Source of the DNA: Metallyticus violacea
Lineage: Eukaryota > Arthropoda > Insecta > Mantodea > Metallyticidae
Assembly (NCBI GenBank): GCA_030762175.1
Contig: CM060830.1
Coordinates: 49,747,001-49,811,000, forward strand
Length of the DNA stretch: 64,000 bases
Reading direction: 5' to 3'
Below, piece by piece: positions 44,331-56,106 of this stretch. The notes under the pieces were generated by a model. The model worked only from the letters and a program-made list of their open reading frames with translations, ran no database searches and was not told where the DNA came from. The position numbers and the translations under genes were made by a program. The first letter of the stretch is position 1. Each line of letters starts with the position of its first letter.

Positions 44331-45477
44331 TAATTTTGACTCATCTCTCACCTGTTTTAGGATAAATATTTCATGAAAATCTATACAACTTATTGAAGAA
44401 ATTTGAATACAGCTACTCTTAAGAACCAGACAAAAAGAAAAGGATAATTTTAAATTGAACAGGCCACTTCTTTTCCTAATTTTTTTCTTTCTGACCCATG
44501 AACAATTGAACAACAATTATACGCTTTTCTGTTTTTTTTTTCTTTCTTTTTTCATTTGCTATGGGATGGAAAGGTGGCGTAAGGTGTAGAAAGCTTAATG
44601 TCTATCTCAACAAAAACTTAGATCTGGAGATATTTGGACGCAGAACACGAATATGACAATTTTTTCGTCTTCCCATTAGTTTCCCTAATTCCAAAGCTGA
44701 ATTTTATATATTGTGTAAATATTTAAAAAATGATGTTTTCTTATTTGCACATGTATTGTTACATTGGAAGTGAAGAAAAACGCCCATGTCCCAGAATGAC
44801 CCGTTAGGCAAAATCAACTTCCCCTTTCCACCCCCAACAATTTAATTCCCCCACCATAATCATGCTGTGACCCGCAGAGTTGCAAAAGCAGTATATACTT
44901 TTATTGTGTTTGTTTGTTTATGAGATCTGTAAACATAATAAAAATGTTAAATTAGCGTGTTGAATATGTTTTAGCAGTTTTTTTATTACTAAACGAAAAA
45001 TACTTTGGGTAACTATTTTGGGTTCTTCATCTAACGTGTGTTTATTTTGTAATAGAGAAGTTTCCAAAGGGTGGTTCGGCCTTTAAGTGTTAATGATAGG
45101 ATTTATAAAATAAAACAATAAATACTAAGGTTGTGATCAGACAGAACATAAGATAGAAAAGCATTGGAAGAGTAGAACATTCACACGTTCTCCTATCTGA
45201 ATCTAATTCTTATGCAATATTAAAAAAAAATAATTAACTTAAATTACTATCTCTAACAAATATCATGTAATACACGTGTGTTAAGCCCATAAAAATTATC
45301 TAAAAAACAGAAAAGGAGACAAATTTGATTTATAAATGTTTTTACTGTGTTCTTTTTTTGGTTGAATAGAAGCCTCCCCTGTAAAAATTCCGAAATATAA
45401 ATCTTTTAAATGCTATGAAATTCTTTTATTTCTGTATTCTATAAAACACTACATTTTGTACATATATAAGAACTTCA
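44331..45477. other. AT-rich stretch, nothing recognised
   Basis: Short frames only. A C-rich segment near 44820 and T-runs near 44530 are the only notable points. Confidence 0.45.
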
Positions 45478-45757
45478 CTTGTCTTTTTGCCATAGAACTC
45501 GAGCTGTTCGAAATATACCGATTACAAGTGTGACGTTTTCTTGGTGTTTTATCCTTTTCTGCTTTTCTAGTTATTGTTATTTTAGTTACGTTGTTAATAG
45601 TGCCACATTATTTTTATTTATATTGTTTGCACCCCTGGTGTTGCTTTTAATTTGGCTTATTAATTTAAACTTGCTTTTGTGTGTTTTGCCTTTGACTTCT
45701 TTACCATTTATCTGTTATTCTTTTAATTTTATTTCTTACTTTCTCTGTTTTCTAATA

Positions 45758-45799
<42 letters not shown>

Positions 45800-46038
45800 G
45801 CTTATGTTATTTAATATTTCTTATACTATGACATCTATCCAAGGTAATGTTATGAAATTTTGGTTTAACAAATGTAAACGACTTGTCTTTTGCCAAGCAC
45901 TTCGAAATATAGCGATAATTAATCTGTACTTTCTCTTAGTGTTTTATTATTTTCTGCTTTTCTAGTTATTGTTATTTTAGTTACATTGTTAATAGTGCTA
46001 CATTAGTTTTCATTTATATATATATATATATATATATA
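45478..46038 (+). repeat. Two direct R2 repeats ending in (TA)n
   Basis: TCTTTTTGCCATAGAACTCG, GTTCGAAATATACCGAT and TTCTGCTTTTCTAGTTATTG at 45480-45590 recur at 45884-46010. The second copy reads GTCTTTTGCCAAGCACTTCG and TTCTGCTTTTCTAGTTATTG. Both run through GTTAATAGTGC.ACATTA. The spacing is about 405 bp. The second copy ends in (TA)n at 46014-46038, and a (TTA)n at 45760-45798 lies between them. The same sequence forms the arms of the foldback at 29.3-29.85 kb. Confidence 0.78.
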
Positions 46039-46403
46039 AACTTATGTTACTATGAAAACAAAATTTTGTTGTTGGTCAGTTTAGTTATGAAGACATTTTT
46101 ATGATTAAAATTAACCAAATAATTATACAAAATTAGGGAATTGAGATTCTGATAGTAGAATATAACAGAAAATGGCACAATTGGAATGCTGAATATCACC
46201 AATAGTAACTAGAATTAAAAAAGGAGTTCGTGCTAATTACGAGATTATAGATCGAAAACCTTTTGGAAATCTAACAAAAATTCGTTTATTCAGTGAAACG
46301 TTTATGGTATTTACTCAAAAATTGTAATTTGGAATTCTAAAATGGCACATATTATAGTAATAAAGCTTCCAATTTAATTTTAATTGAAAGTATACATTAC
46401 TTC
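46039..46403. other. AT-rich spacer
   Basis: No gene, repeat or element end was recognised. Confidence 0.45.
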
Positions 46404-46700
46404 TTGAAAGTCCCTGCAATATCAACGCTAAGAACTCAAAATGTCAACTACTTTGTCAGTAGAAACAGAAAAGAACGCGTTAGCAAGCTCCACGAGGCGA
46501 CTCCGAATGAAGACGTTTTTCTTAAAGATGAAACAAAAGAAGGTCACCTACGCCGTTCGCTTCTTCTTCATCTTGGCATCCGGCCGGGACGCCTCCCACA
46601 TTTTTCCGCGGCATTTGTCGTCCCACAAACCGCTTCCTGTGACCGGCCGGTATACTGTCAAACTGGATGACACACTTCCTCATTAGAGGCCATGGCTATT
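46404..46700 (+). other. GC-rich island with overlapping frames
   Basis: Two plus-strand frames overlap: 46404-46670 (88 codons) and 46441-46686 (81 codons). Composition shifts to GC-rich with CATCCGGCCGGGACGCC and TGACCGGCCGGTAT. Neither protein has a recognised domain. It is the third such island (with 3.0-3.4 and 36.06-36.33 kb). It could be a host exon or an old repeat. Confidence 0.35.
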
Positions 46701-46839
46701 CCCTCCCTTCCCTCCCACTGGACCCACCGACGCTGTGGACGCCTCTTCATTACTCACCAAGAAATCTCACAGAATGTATCAACTCCTCGGGGTGCTCCCC
46801 TTTCTCACTCGCTTCAGCAAATGTTACCAAAGAACTGGG

Positions 46840-47810
46840 GGGAGGCAGGGGGGAGGGGGAATATTAAGGAGAAGAAAAGAAAAGAAAAAGAGTAGGAAAT
46901 GGCTTAATGTTCAGACCGTGGCAATACATGAAAAGCGTGCAGGTCAAACCTTACATTCAAGTATGCAAAGAGGAAAATAAGAATAAAGAAATAAAGATAA
47001 GAAAAGACTAAGAAAATAACGAATAACATTACACAAGAGTAAACGGGAAGGTAGACAAATAAAAATTAGTTGGGATATATTTCCTTTGCCTATTTTCAAA
47101 ATCTTTAGGACGAATTTGCGATTACTATAAGTGGATTATAATAGAGCTCAGTACAAGAAGGGGATAACTCCATTCGAATGTCGTATTTGGGTGGTAGCAT
47201 AAAACTTTTAATAGGTAGCAGGATTCCAATTTTCCAATTGTGCACTATATGCCTTACGGGGTAACTGAGAATGAGAGAAACAAGAGACGATAAGAGAAAC
47301 AAGGAAAAATAGGAGATAAAATAACAAAATAAAAGTAAAAGAAGCTTGAAAAATTAATTATGAATGCAAAGAAAATAAATTACGAAGAAGAAGAAAAAAC
47401 GAACATAAGGTAAGAGAAATATGGAAGTTAAAATAAAAGAAAGAAAGAGAAGGAAAAGGAGAAAAAAGGAAAAAGAACACGAAGGGAGAGCAATGGGAAA
47501 TAAAACAAGACGTGAATAAAGAAGTAAGAGGGGACTAGAGAACAATAAGGAAGGAAAGGCAAACGGAAGAAAAGAAGAGGCAAAGAAAAAATAAGGGGAA
47601 AATAGAACAAAGCGAAGGACAAATTAAAAATAGATAAACGAATAAATGAAAGAGAGATGGAAAGAAAAGCAAGTCAAGGTACCAAATGGAAAAAGAAAGA
47701 AAGAAGAAGAGGAAGACGAGCAGATGAATAATAGGAAACGAAGGAAATAAGGAAATAAGATAAAGGTAAAAATAAGTTGAGAAATTGCGAAAGAAAAGTA
47801 GAAGAAAAAA
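46840..47810 (+). repeat. Purine-rich strand-asymmetric tract
   Basis: For about 950 bp the plus strand is overwhelmingly A and G, densest at 47380-47770 (AAGAAAGAAAGAGAAGGAAA and similar). The opposite frames are long only because the complement is poly-pyrimidine. The tract is degenerate, not a clean microsatellite. Confidence 0.75.
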
Positions 47811-47849
47811 CAGTAACAGTGAATTCCGTTTTCACTCCTGAGGCATACC

Positions 47850-48270
47850 AACTGTGGACGCTGGTGATAATTTGTAAGAGTTTAATTTGGGAAGAAAGCG
47901 TTCCAGGCCTAAGTTTAGGGCCGCCACGGGTGGCCGAGGTCGTTAAGACGTGGATTCATGAGCGGGAGGTCTGGAGTTTGATTCCCACCAGGACCGTCCT
48001 CCCTAACTAAGGTTTTTTCCAGCTTTTCCTCAGTCTTCATAAATGATAAATGCCGGGGAGGTACCCTAAATGTTTCCTTCCTTAAAAATAAATCCTTTCC
48101 TACTCTATCATTTCATCTCATGTATCATCAGTGGTGCCTCTGTAGCAAAAACGGGCGTTAAACACCATTCATTCATTTTTTCTAAGTGTAGGATAGCATT
48201 TGCCATTGATGAAAACCTGAGTCAGGCAGGGTGATCCTGACAGGATTCAAAACGGAGACTTCCTATTTAC
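47850..48270 (-). mobile_element. Older SINE S2, interrupted by a younger S2
   Basis: 47850-47919 reads as the 3' body of a minus-strand S2 (GAAGAAAGCGTTCCAGGCCT). The rest follows after 48181: GCATTTGCCATTGATGAAAA, CTGAGTCAGGCAGGGTGATC and the inverted B-box region GGATTCAAAACGG. The two parts are contiguous once the inserted plus-strand copy is removed. The older copy is more diverged and its tRNA-like head is incomplete. Confidence 0.85.
47920..48181 (+). mobile_element. SINE S2 inserted into another S2
   Basis: Head CCGCCACGGGTGGCCGAGGT, B-box region GGAGTTTGATTCCC, body AATGCCGGGGAGGTACCC, 3' end GGGCGTTAAACACCATTCAT. It is flanked by CTAAGTTTAGG (47909-47919) and CTAAGTGTAGG (48182-48192), an 11-bp target duplication with one difference. 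It lies in the opposite orientation to its host copy. Confidence 0.92.
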
Positions 48271-48274
48271 GATA

Positions 48275-49527
48275 AAATGCTGATGAATACATTTAACTTT
48301 ACATGTACCTTTATTTAACAGCTGTGATGAAATAGAGGAAAAGGGGAAAATGAAATAAACAGATGGGTAATGCAAAAAGAAAAAGGACGCTGAAGAGAAT
48401 GGGGAATAAGAAGGAAATGAAATAAGGAAAGTGTGCATATATACTCTTCCTATCCTAATCCTAGTTCAAATTTTATTATTAATTCTACTTAACTATTTTT
48501 TCCCTTGACCTTGCTGGAGCAAGAAGAGGAATTAATAAAGGGTTGAGGGTTTAATTCCTGCAAATATGTGTTTTGAATTATTTATGCACCCTAATAATAT
48601 AAAACAAACTCAGAACGATAAGGCTAGAGATAAAGTTATAGCTAAATGGGACAATATTTAGAGATTTTCTGAACAATCCTAACCGCAATTATTTTAATTT
48701 TCATTGCATTTCCTTCTTTGGAGGGTAAACTGTTCACCCTGTTCCGGCTCCTCTCGGGTATCTACATCTATTCCCATTGTGAATATATATAAGAATCTAA
48801 TTTTATTGCAGCATTAAGCCTAAGATTCGTTTCCTGGATGTAGGAAAACTGCTCAGCCATTAGCTAGAAACCATTTCCTTGTCGGCACATAAAGTCAATC
48901 AGGTCCTATCAGGGAAATGGCAAATTGAACGATAAGGAAATGGAGTCAAAATCCATTATGTCTTTCCTTTTATGTAATTACATGGAATCAAGAAAATACG
49001 AAAGTGCTTTCTGTATACAACTATTTAAATATTTACATTTCACTGTGTGAAAACATAAATTTTATAATATATGACCCCACATTTTAATATTGCTTTACGT
49101 TCTTTATTCTATCTTTTCTCTTTTGATGTGTAGTTTTCTTCTTAATGTCCTATGCTGAGCTATTGTTCTTTTACAAGTCATAACTCATTCCTGAAAGTTA
49201 TCAGCCATCATTGGTACCCAAACATCTCCCAAGAGTTCACGAAAGCACTTTGAAAACTGTCTAACATAGAAACATGCTATAAAACAGATAAGAATCCTTC
49301 ATCCCACTCAAATGTACTCCGCATAAATTGTTAAGTGATCTTTTATGAAAGATCCTAGAATAATTTAACTCAAACACGATCCATTAAACTCGACTTCATT
49401 CATCATCAACGACTTTTGAAGCCCGCCTGTACAATCTCATTCCATCTTTTGATGTGATGAATATATTTCTTTGCATGTATCTACCAACTGCACAATGACT
49501 TAATGGCTCTGCTATCGAATTCACAAA
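48275..49527. other. Unassigned stretch
   Basis: No gene or element signature was seen. The first 150 bp continue the purine bias. Confidence 0.45.
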
Positions 49528-49762
49528 GTCTGACCTGGTGGCCGACTTGCCTCGTAGACTCAAGATCGCCGTTCCAATCACGGCCAGGGTCGGTGGATTT
49601 TTTCGGGCGTAAAAATCCTTAAGTATGGCTTCCTTGCATGCCACGAGTCTCTTGTCGTAGAAGAACTTCGGGCCTGAGAAAGAGTCCTCTGAGCAAAATT
49701 TATCGGCCGTTTCATGTCTTGAATTGAATGGAACGCTGATGGCCTAAATAAACTAAATCAAC
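49528..49762 (+). mobile_element. SINE S1, complete but diverged
   Basis: Head TGACCTGGTGGCCGACTTGC with an internal deletion, degraded B box CGTTCCAATCACGG, then GGTGGATTTTTTCGGGCGTA and GAATTGAATGGAACGCTGAT. The central body is shortened. Confidence 0.85.
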
Positions 49763-50194
49763 AGTCGATCCATCAAAACATTTTATTTAATTTTTCCTCC
49801 AGTTCAACTGCTACATTCCTTTCCTGTTTGTGAACAATAAACAGATCAGAAAGCAATTCTAAATTCATTGATAAGTTTCCTCAGCTTGAATAAAAAATGC
49901 AGTCTCTATTGAGGGTGTTTAGAGTGTAGACAATGAGATTGTCAATGATAAATAAGTAACTTAACTTGAATACAATTCAAAAAAACCTTTTCTCACAACG
50001 AACGCCCTCGGGTTCCGGAAAAGAAAAAGGCGTACCAAAATTTTATTGCAAGTTTTGTACTTACTTTCGAATTCAATGGTGATGTTCGTTTTTCTGAAAA
50101 TGCCTTAATTGACCAGTTGATATCTCTAACGACAAGTATTACTTTGAAGCTTAAAGATGGAGTGTGCATAAAAATAATTATTTACAAATAACAG
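49763..50194. other. AT-rich spacer, nothing recognised
   Basis: No coding frame, TIR or tRNA-like box was seen. Confidence 0.45.
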
Positions 50195-50262
50195 AGTGGC
50201 GTGGCTCAAGCGGTAATGCTTGGAACTGGCATTAGGGAGGTTCTGGGTTCAAATCCTTTAGA
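50195..50262 (+). mobile_element. tRNA-like head, possible SINE
   Basis: GTGGCGTGGCTCAAGCGGTA looks like an A box and GGTTCTGGGTTCAAATCC holds a good B box. The acceptor ends do not pair, so a functional tRNA is unlikely. A run of about 14 C follows at 50278. It matches neither S1 nor S2. Confidence 0.5.
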
Positions 50263-50399
50263 GCCGCCCATTCTGACCCCCCCCCCCCCTCCCCCAATGA
50301 TCAAAGCTGGAGTTCCGAAGTGTCCTTCTTCCCCCAAACAATTCAATGTACGAGTATATATGACAATGTACTTCATGTCATTTCGTTACTAACCTTCAG

Positions 50400-51009
50400 T
50401 ATATGCAAGTGATCATGTGAGGACATTCTATAAAAAAAAAACACAGCTCATTTTCAGACCATGTTACTTTCAGCTTAACCAATCCCAACCATTAACTAGA
50501 TTTATTACTTATCGTAAAACCATTTTGCCTTCTCACTGCGTACACAGATAAACGAACACCCGCACAATCTCGACCGGCGTAGCTTTGATTGTTTGTTATG
50601 AATTTAATCATTACAACTATTGTTTTCTTTGCGCTTAAAACAACGCACATTATTCTTGAACATTCACCATTTGGTGGTATATTTTTAAGCTACCCAGTAA
50701 AAAACGAGCTTTCAAGTTTATTATCGCATCATTTAATGTACTTGGAGTCTCATTAAGGCCTACGAACGATAGTTGCACTGCATTTCATAAGTTGAGGAAC
50801 CATAGAGCGTTTTATTCAGGATATTTTCAATGTTTAGAAACAAGCTGTTCCCAAAACTGCACAGATTAGACAGAATTTCTTACAGGAAGGTGTACAGTTG
50901 ACAAAAGAAGCGAAGCGAAGCTTAAATTTTAAACGTTGGCAGCAATTAAATACCCAACAAATAATGTAAGGTTCAATGGCTAATAATGCATTGTTTAAAT
51001 CATGCATGT
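50400..51009. other. AT-rich spacer
   Basis: The minus-strand frame 51139-50834 (101 codons) partly overlaps the mariner C-terminus and has no known domain beyond it. Confidence 0.4.
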
Positions 51010-51900
51010 AATTTTCCTGTTTGTCCTTGAAACTAAAAGTGTCAGTGAATGATTTGATTTCACTGCCAGCTAGATTGTAATCTTTCATCCTCATAATTTT
51101 GATGATTTTCTCGTGGTTGGACGCAATGCACCTTCTCAAAGTTTCTGTCTGTTTTCAAAGACATACTGGAAACCATTTTTGACAGGACCTTCGGAATCGT
51201 TTCCGCAGCATTCATCCCTGATCTGATGATGGAAAATGCCTCCCAAAAAGGCATTTCTTCAATTTGGGAAAAGGCAAAATCTAAGAGCTAAATATGGACT
51301 ATGAGAAGGGTGAAGGACACACTTGACATTAACATTAATTTTTGTGAGAAATTCAGTAACAATATTTAAAATGTGCATCCAAAATGGGAATGAGGCCGGT
51401 GGCACTTCATGTGTCCTTGCAGAGCTTTCAGGACATCTCTAGTGTTGCCCAGTTGCGGTTATGTGTTCAAGTGCAACATGCTGTTGAATAATTCATCGAT
51501 AAACGTGTTGCTGGTGATGGAGATTTCCATAAGAGTTTTGCTGTTTGCTCTCAGGACTATGGAACCCATCGATCACAAACACGTCTCATGTGCAACTTTT
51601 CAGTTACCAACGTGAGAGGCGCTCAATGAAATTTCCATAATTTTTCAAGTGTTTTAATGTTTTTTCCTGTTAGTGCACACTGGAAAGATGGGTCCACCTT
51701 TCTTTGAAATTGATTGCCTCCCCTCTTTAGACATTTTCAATAATCTTCGTGCTGTGCTATAGGGTAGAGCAAACTCTTCATAGGTCTTATGAAAATTTAT
51801 TGAGCAGCACTTTAGGTAGCATATGGTTCATCGCGTCATCTGCAGTCTTAACCGGAACTTGCACACCTCTCACGGGCGGGAACCGGAAGTAACAACAATG
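51010..51900 (-). pseudogene. mariner relic, family A copy 3, nearly full span
   Basis: The minus strand starts at 51900 with CATTGTTGTTACTTCCGG, identical over 18 bases to the start of copy 1 at 6933. It shares AAAGAAAGGTGGACCCATC and AAAGTTGCACATGAGACGTG with copy 2. Readings include SYGNLHHQQHVYR and IVTEFLTKINVNVKCVLHP then SHSPYLAL (third-Asp region, Asp replaced by Tyr). The C-terminus gives VKNGFQYVFENRQKL, parallel to FQHVFEEWQKH in copy 1. Multiple frameshifts are present and the HDN motif is lost. Confidence 0.78.
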
Positions 51901-52090
51901 ATACTATTACTATGTGTACATTACGCATTGGCTAACTAAATATTATAAAGTGAAATTTTAGCGCAAGAAATTATGGCTGTAAAAAGTATGATTATTCTCA
52001 ATTGAACAGCGCTCTTAAAAAACTAATCAAGATAGATGAGTACATAGTTATGCATTTTTACTTATTATTCTATAATTAATTGAAGAGAAA

Positions 52091-52116
52091 CCTACTACTC
52101 GTACTACCAGCACCAA

Positions 52117-52196
<80 letters not shown>

Positions 52197-52260
52197 TTAC
52201 TACTACTATTACTACTACTATTACTACTACTACTATTACTACTCGTACTACCAGCACCAA

Positions 52261-52313
<53 letters not shown>

Positions 52314-52461
52314 TTACTACTACTACTACTACTACTCGTACTACCAGCACCAACACTACTACTACTACTACTACTACTATTACTACTACTACTACTATTA
52401 CTACTACTATTACTACTACTATTACTACTACTACTACTACTACTCGTACTACCAGCACCAA

Positions 52462-52523
<62 letters not shown>

Positions 52524-52972
52524 TTACTATTACTATTACTACTACTACTACTATTACTATTACTACTACTATTACTACTATTACTATTACTATTACTACT
52601 ACTATTACTATTAGTACTACTACTACTATTACTATTACTACTACTATTACTATTACTACTACTATTACTATTACTACTACTATTACTACTATTACTATTA
52701 CTACTATTACTATTACTACTACTATTACTATTAGTACTATTACTACTACTATTACTACTACTATTACTACTATTACTACTATTACTATTACTACTATTAC
52801 TATTACTATTACTACTACTATTACTACTACTATTACTATTAGTACTATTACTACTACTATTACTACTACTATTACTACTACTATTACTATTACTATTACT
52901 ACTACTATTACTATTACTATTACTACTACTACTATTACTATTACTACTACTACTATTACTACTACTACTGCT
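52091..52972. repeat. Giant compound (CTA)/(ATT) microsatellite with embedded motif
   Basis: About 880 bp of trinucleotides. The first 400 bp are mostly (CTA)n with four exact copies of a 22-bp insert CTCGTACTACCAGCACCAAC (+AC) at 52098, 52242, 52335 and 52443. The remainder alternates ACT and ATT in higher-order patterns, with TTAGTAC markers near 52611, 52731 and 52839. The long Leu- or Val-repeat reading frames across it are artefacts of the repeat. Confidence 0.95.
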
Positions 52973-52974
52973 AC

Positions 52975-53640
52975 GTTACATCAGTGAAGGGTTGGGAATT
53001 TCAAATGGCAGTGTCTGATCGTCTTCATGGAGACATGCCGTGAGATGCTGCGCTTCTTTTTTCTGCTGAAGGGAATGCTTTTCTAGAATCGGTTTTCGCC
53101 GGTGATGAGTCATGGCTGCATCATTATGATCCTGAAGGAAAACAAAACGCCAGGTTCTCCAACATCAAAAAATGCGAATGTTGTTCCATCTGTAGGGAAA
53201 GTGGTGATCACGTTTTTTGACTAAGGAAATGATCTACAAGCATGCAGTTCTCCCTCTGTAACTACTGTTACAGAAGCGTACAACACGTCAGTATTGGCTA
53301 CACTAAGGAAGCACATTGCAAGGAAACGACCATAACTTCATCGGGATGGGTGAAGACTTCGCCATGACAACGCACGACCTCATGTTGCGAATCAAGTCAC
53401 GCAATTTTTGGCTAAATTCAACATTACCTGTGTATAACATCCTTCTTATAGCTCCGATCTTGCTCTATGGAACTTTTTTTTATTCCCTTCACTAAAGGCA
53501 AAGCTCCGAGGCATTCGTTTGAAAACTCCCAAGGTGTGCTTAAGGACGTGACAGAGAATGCCCTGCGTCATGTGTTCGAGAATAGCTGCAAGAAGTGCAT
53601 TCAAGTAGATAGGGTATATTTAAAAAATATCATGTAGACA
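52975..53640 (+). pseudogene. mariner remnant abutting the giant microsatellite
   Basis: The text begins ISEGLGISNGSV, a helix-turn-helix fragment, at the very edge of the array. It continues FAGDESWLHHYDPEGK (first catalytic Asp in GDE). After frameshifts comes RHDNARPHVANQVTQFLAKF (second Asp), then HPSYSSDLALWNFFLFPS and LKAKLRGIRF (third-Asp region). It ends KDVTENALRHVFENSCKK. All three Asp positions can be found, but in different frames. The N-terminal domain is replaced by, or has been invaded by, the microsatellite. Confidence 0.88.
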
Positions 53641-54392
53641 TTGAAATAGAGTAATAAATACCTGTGAAAAAAATTAGCCCTCATAGTAATAAAGAGGTGG
53701 GGTAATATATTCATGAGAAAATATGCACTAGGCTAAGCTGTGTTTTAGAGCGTTATTCGCAATTACTGTTCAATTTTACAAAAAGAATTTTTATTCATGA
53801 AGGTGACTTATTTCTACAGCTCACTAAAAGCTTTGTATGGCAAACAAAGATTAAAAAATGTTCCAGCCTATCACTTGACAAACTGGTTTCATTATCAAAA
53901 TATTTCTGACTAGGCATATGCTTTATGTTATTTTGATTATTTTTTTTTAAACTACTATCTATTTTAGACATATCTCGCTTATTCTTCTTTGAGCTAGAAG
54001 CCCTTTAGCGCCTTCAAGTAAAATGAGGGGTTATTTCTTTTTTTAAATATTCCTTAATATATTCTTTATTCTTCATTTTGTATTCTTTTGTGCCAAAAGC
54101 CCGTGCGCCAGTATATTTACATAGTTTTAACATTTATTGTTGCTTTACGAAAGCAATAATGCTACCTAGATGTCTTTTTTTACGATATTCGGTGTGTAGT
54201 TCCTCTCTTGTTTTCCTAAAATAATTTAGAAAGAATTTTAAGAAAAAGTACATACATCCTGGGTCATCATAAATTTCTGTTATATTTATAAGGAAATAAA
54301 CTGTTTTAATTATAATTTTATTTCGTTATCTTAATCACTAATATAAATATACTTTCTACAAATATCGAAATGTTCTCGGCATCGACTATAGG
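53641..54392. other. AT-rich spacer
   Basis: Near 53990 and 54090 GAAGCCCTTTAGCG / AAAGCCCGTGCGCC recur in similar T-rich contexts about 110 bp apart, which may be a weak duplication. Nothing else was recognised. Confidence 0.4.
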
Positions 54393-54550
54393 TCCTTCGG
54401 AAAGGAAGTAAAGCCGTGGGTCCTGTGTCGTAGATTTACGGCATGTAAAAGAACCTCAAGCCTGAAAGAAGAGGCCTCTGAGCAAATTTTATCGAACGTT
54501 TCACGCTCTGAATAATTGAATGGGAAGCCGATGACCTGGGATTTTAAAAA
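54393..54550 (+). mobile_element. SINE S1, 5'-truncated
   Basis: Starts at CCTTCGGAAAGGAAGTAAAG and continues through GTAGATTTACGGCATGTAAA and GCCTGAAAGAAGAGGCCTCT, ending in the S1 closing module. The tRNA-like head is absent. Confidence 0.87.
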
Positions 54551-56005
54551 GTGGCAGAGATTTTGGGTCCAAAATCGTATCTTGACTTAACGCATAACAT
54601 AAAATTACCAATTTGCATATTTTGCCCATACACAGTTTTGGGGTATTTGCATTTAAATATGATGGCCTGGTTGCCACACTGTTTTCAGATTTTGGGTCAA
54701 AAATTAGTTTTTGATTTTATGCATAATATGAAACTACATAGTTTATGGATTACACCCAAATGCAATTTTTGTTTATTCCGGAACTTTAAATAGTTTAAAT
54801 GGCAATTTAAATATGGCCACCATGCCTGACAAAACATTCACTCTTCTCTTTTTCTTTTTTTCTTTTTTCTAGCATTTTCCTAACTTGCGTGTTTTTAATT
54901 TTAGGTGCACTTTTCTTAAAAACTATGTAAGATAGAACTATTAATTATTTTATGCATGTGCAAAACACGTTGCTGCATATACTGGGAAATATTTTAACTT
55001 ATGAGAGTTTGGGGGGGGGGGAATGCTTTAAATTTTGTATCAAATAATGTCATTATTTGCAAACATTTTCAAAAATAACTTTTTGCTTTAAATTGCATAT
55101 TATTTTATAGAAATGTTATTATTTAAAAATCTAAGGATACTAAGAATAATATTTATGCGAAAAATTCACAAAGCAGCAAAAATGTTAAAAATTGTATTTC
55201 TCATTCTTTGATAATATGGAAGACTGCAATACATTTCATAGTGTAATTTAGTGAATAACAAATTTCATCTCATCAGCACGCAAGGCTAGCAGTTCTTATT
55301 TAGATGAACATTGTAAAGTTAGTTTCCTTTAAGAGTGACTAAAGGAGCAGTTTTTCTTGCCAATATTCTTTTAAAATAAAAATGATGGGAAATTATTAAT
55401 AACACTATTATATCGATTATTGCATTACTAATGTGAGGACAAATAAATTATTAGATCGATTGTGTTTTGTAATTTAGATTAACATATTTATAGGTAACAT
55501 TTGTTTAAAAATATATAATAAATTTTGTAGAGGTAAGATGAAAATCTAGTTTATTAAGTTAATTTAAAAATTTGCGATTTTCTTTGTTTCTTGTGCTCCT
55601 ACCCCTTTCTTTGTAATCTTTTCGCATATATAACTGATAAAGCCTTTGTTTACACTGTTTAAATAATTTGAAGCATTGCATAGTGCTGAATTAAGGCGTG
55701 TGTAGATCTGTGATAATTCTTCTAGAGATAAGAGCATTATCATCAAAACAAAAGCATCTGTTTTGAATTTCATAAAAAAATACAACCTTTGATGTATGTT
55801 ATAAATGTGAACTTTATAGCCTACTCTCTTGTTTGACGTTCATTTCATTAATATACTAGGAATAAATAAACAATTTATGGTTATTTGAAAGCATACATTT
55901 ATTAATTGATACCGTCACTCTGAAATAACTCAGTGTTTAAATTTACTATTTATCAGTCCATGACATGAATGAAGCATTTAAGAATTGAATGTAAAGTCAA
56001 GGCCT
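54551..56005. other. Unassigned AT-rich stretch
   Basis: TTTTGGGTC.AAAAT.GT is repeated at about 54561 and 54691, giving two imperfect units of about 130 bp (GCATAACATAAAATTACCAA versus GCATAATATGAAACTACATA). No gene was seen. Confidence 0.4.
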
Positions 56006-56106
56006 TCAGTCAAACACCTGTTGAAAAAGACGCCGCGACAGTTTTCTGGGATCGTAAATAAGTAACATTTGAACGTCATCTGGAGCAATGAGAGGCGGTG
56101 AACAGA

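Noticed and set aside
44840..45060. Possible promoter from AT-rich motifs
   Set aside because: TATA-like strings are expected by chance in this composition, and no linked gene exists.
47354..47851. Several Phe/Ser/Leu-rich minus-strand frames
   Set aside because: They mirror the purine-rich plus strand. No domain, start context or conservation is visible.
50195..50262. Functional tRNA gene
   Set aside because: Boxes are present, but the acceptor and anticodon stems do not pair.
52080..53018. 312-codon Leu-rich frame and a 138-codon Val-rich frame on the other strand
   Set aside because: Both are translations of the (CTA)/(ATT) trinucleotide array, which stays open in several frames by composition alone.
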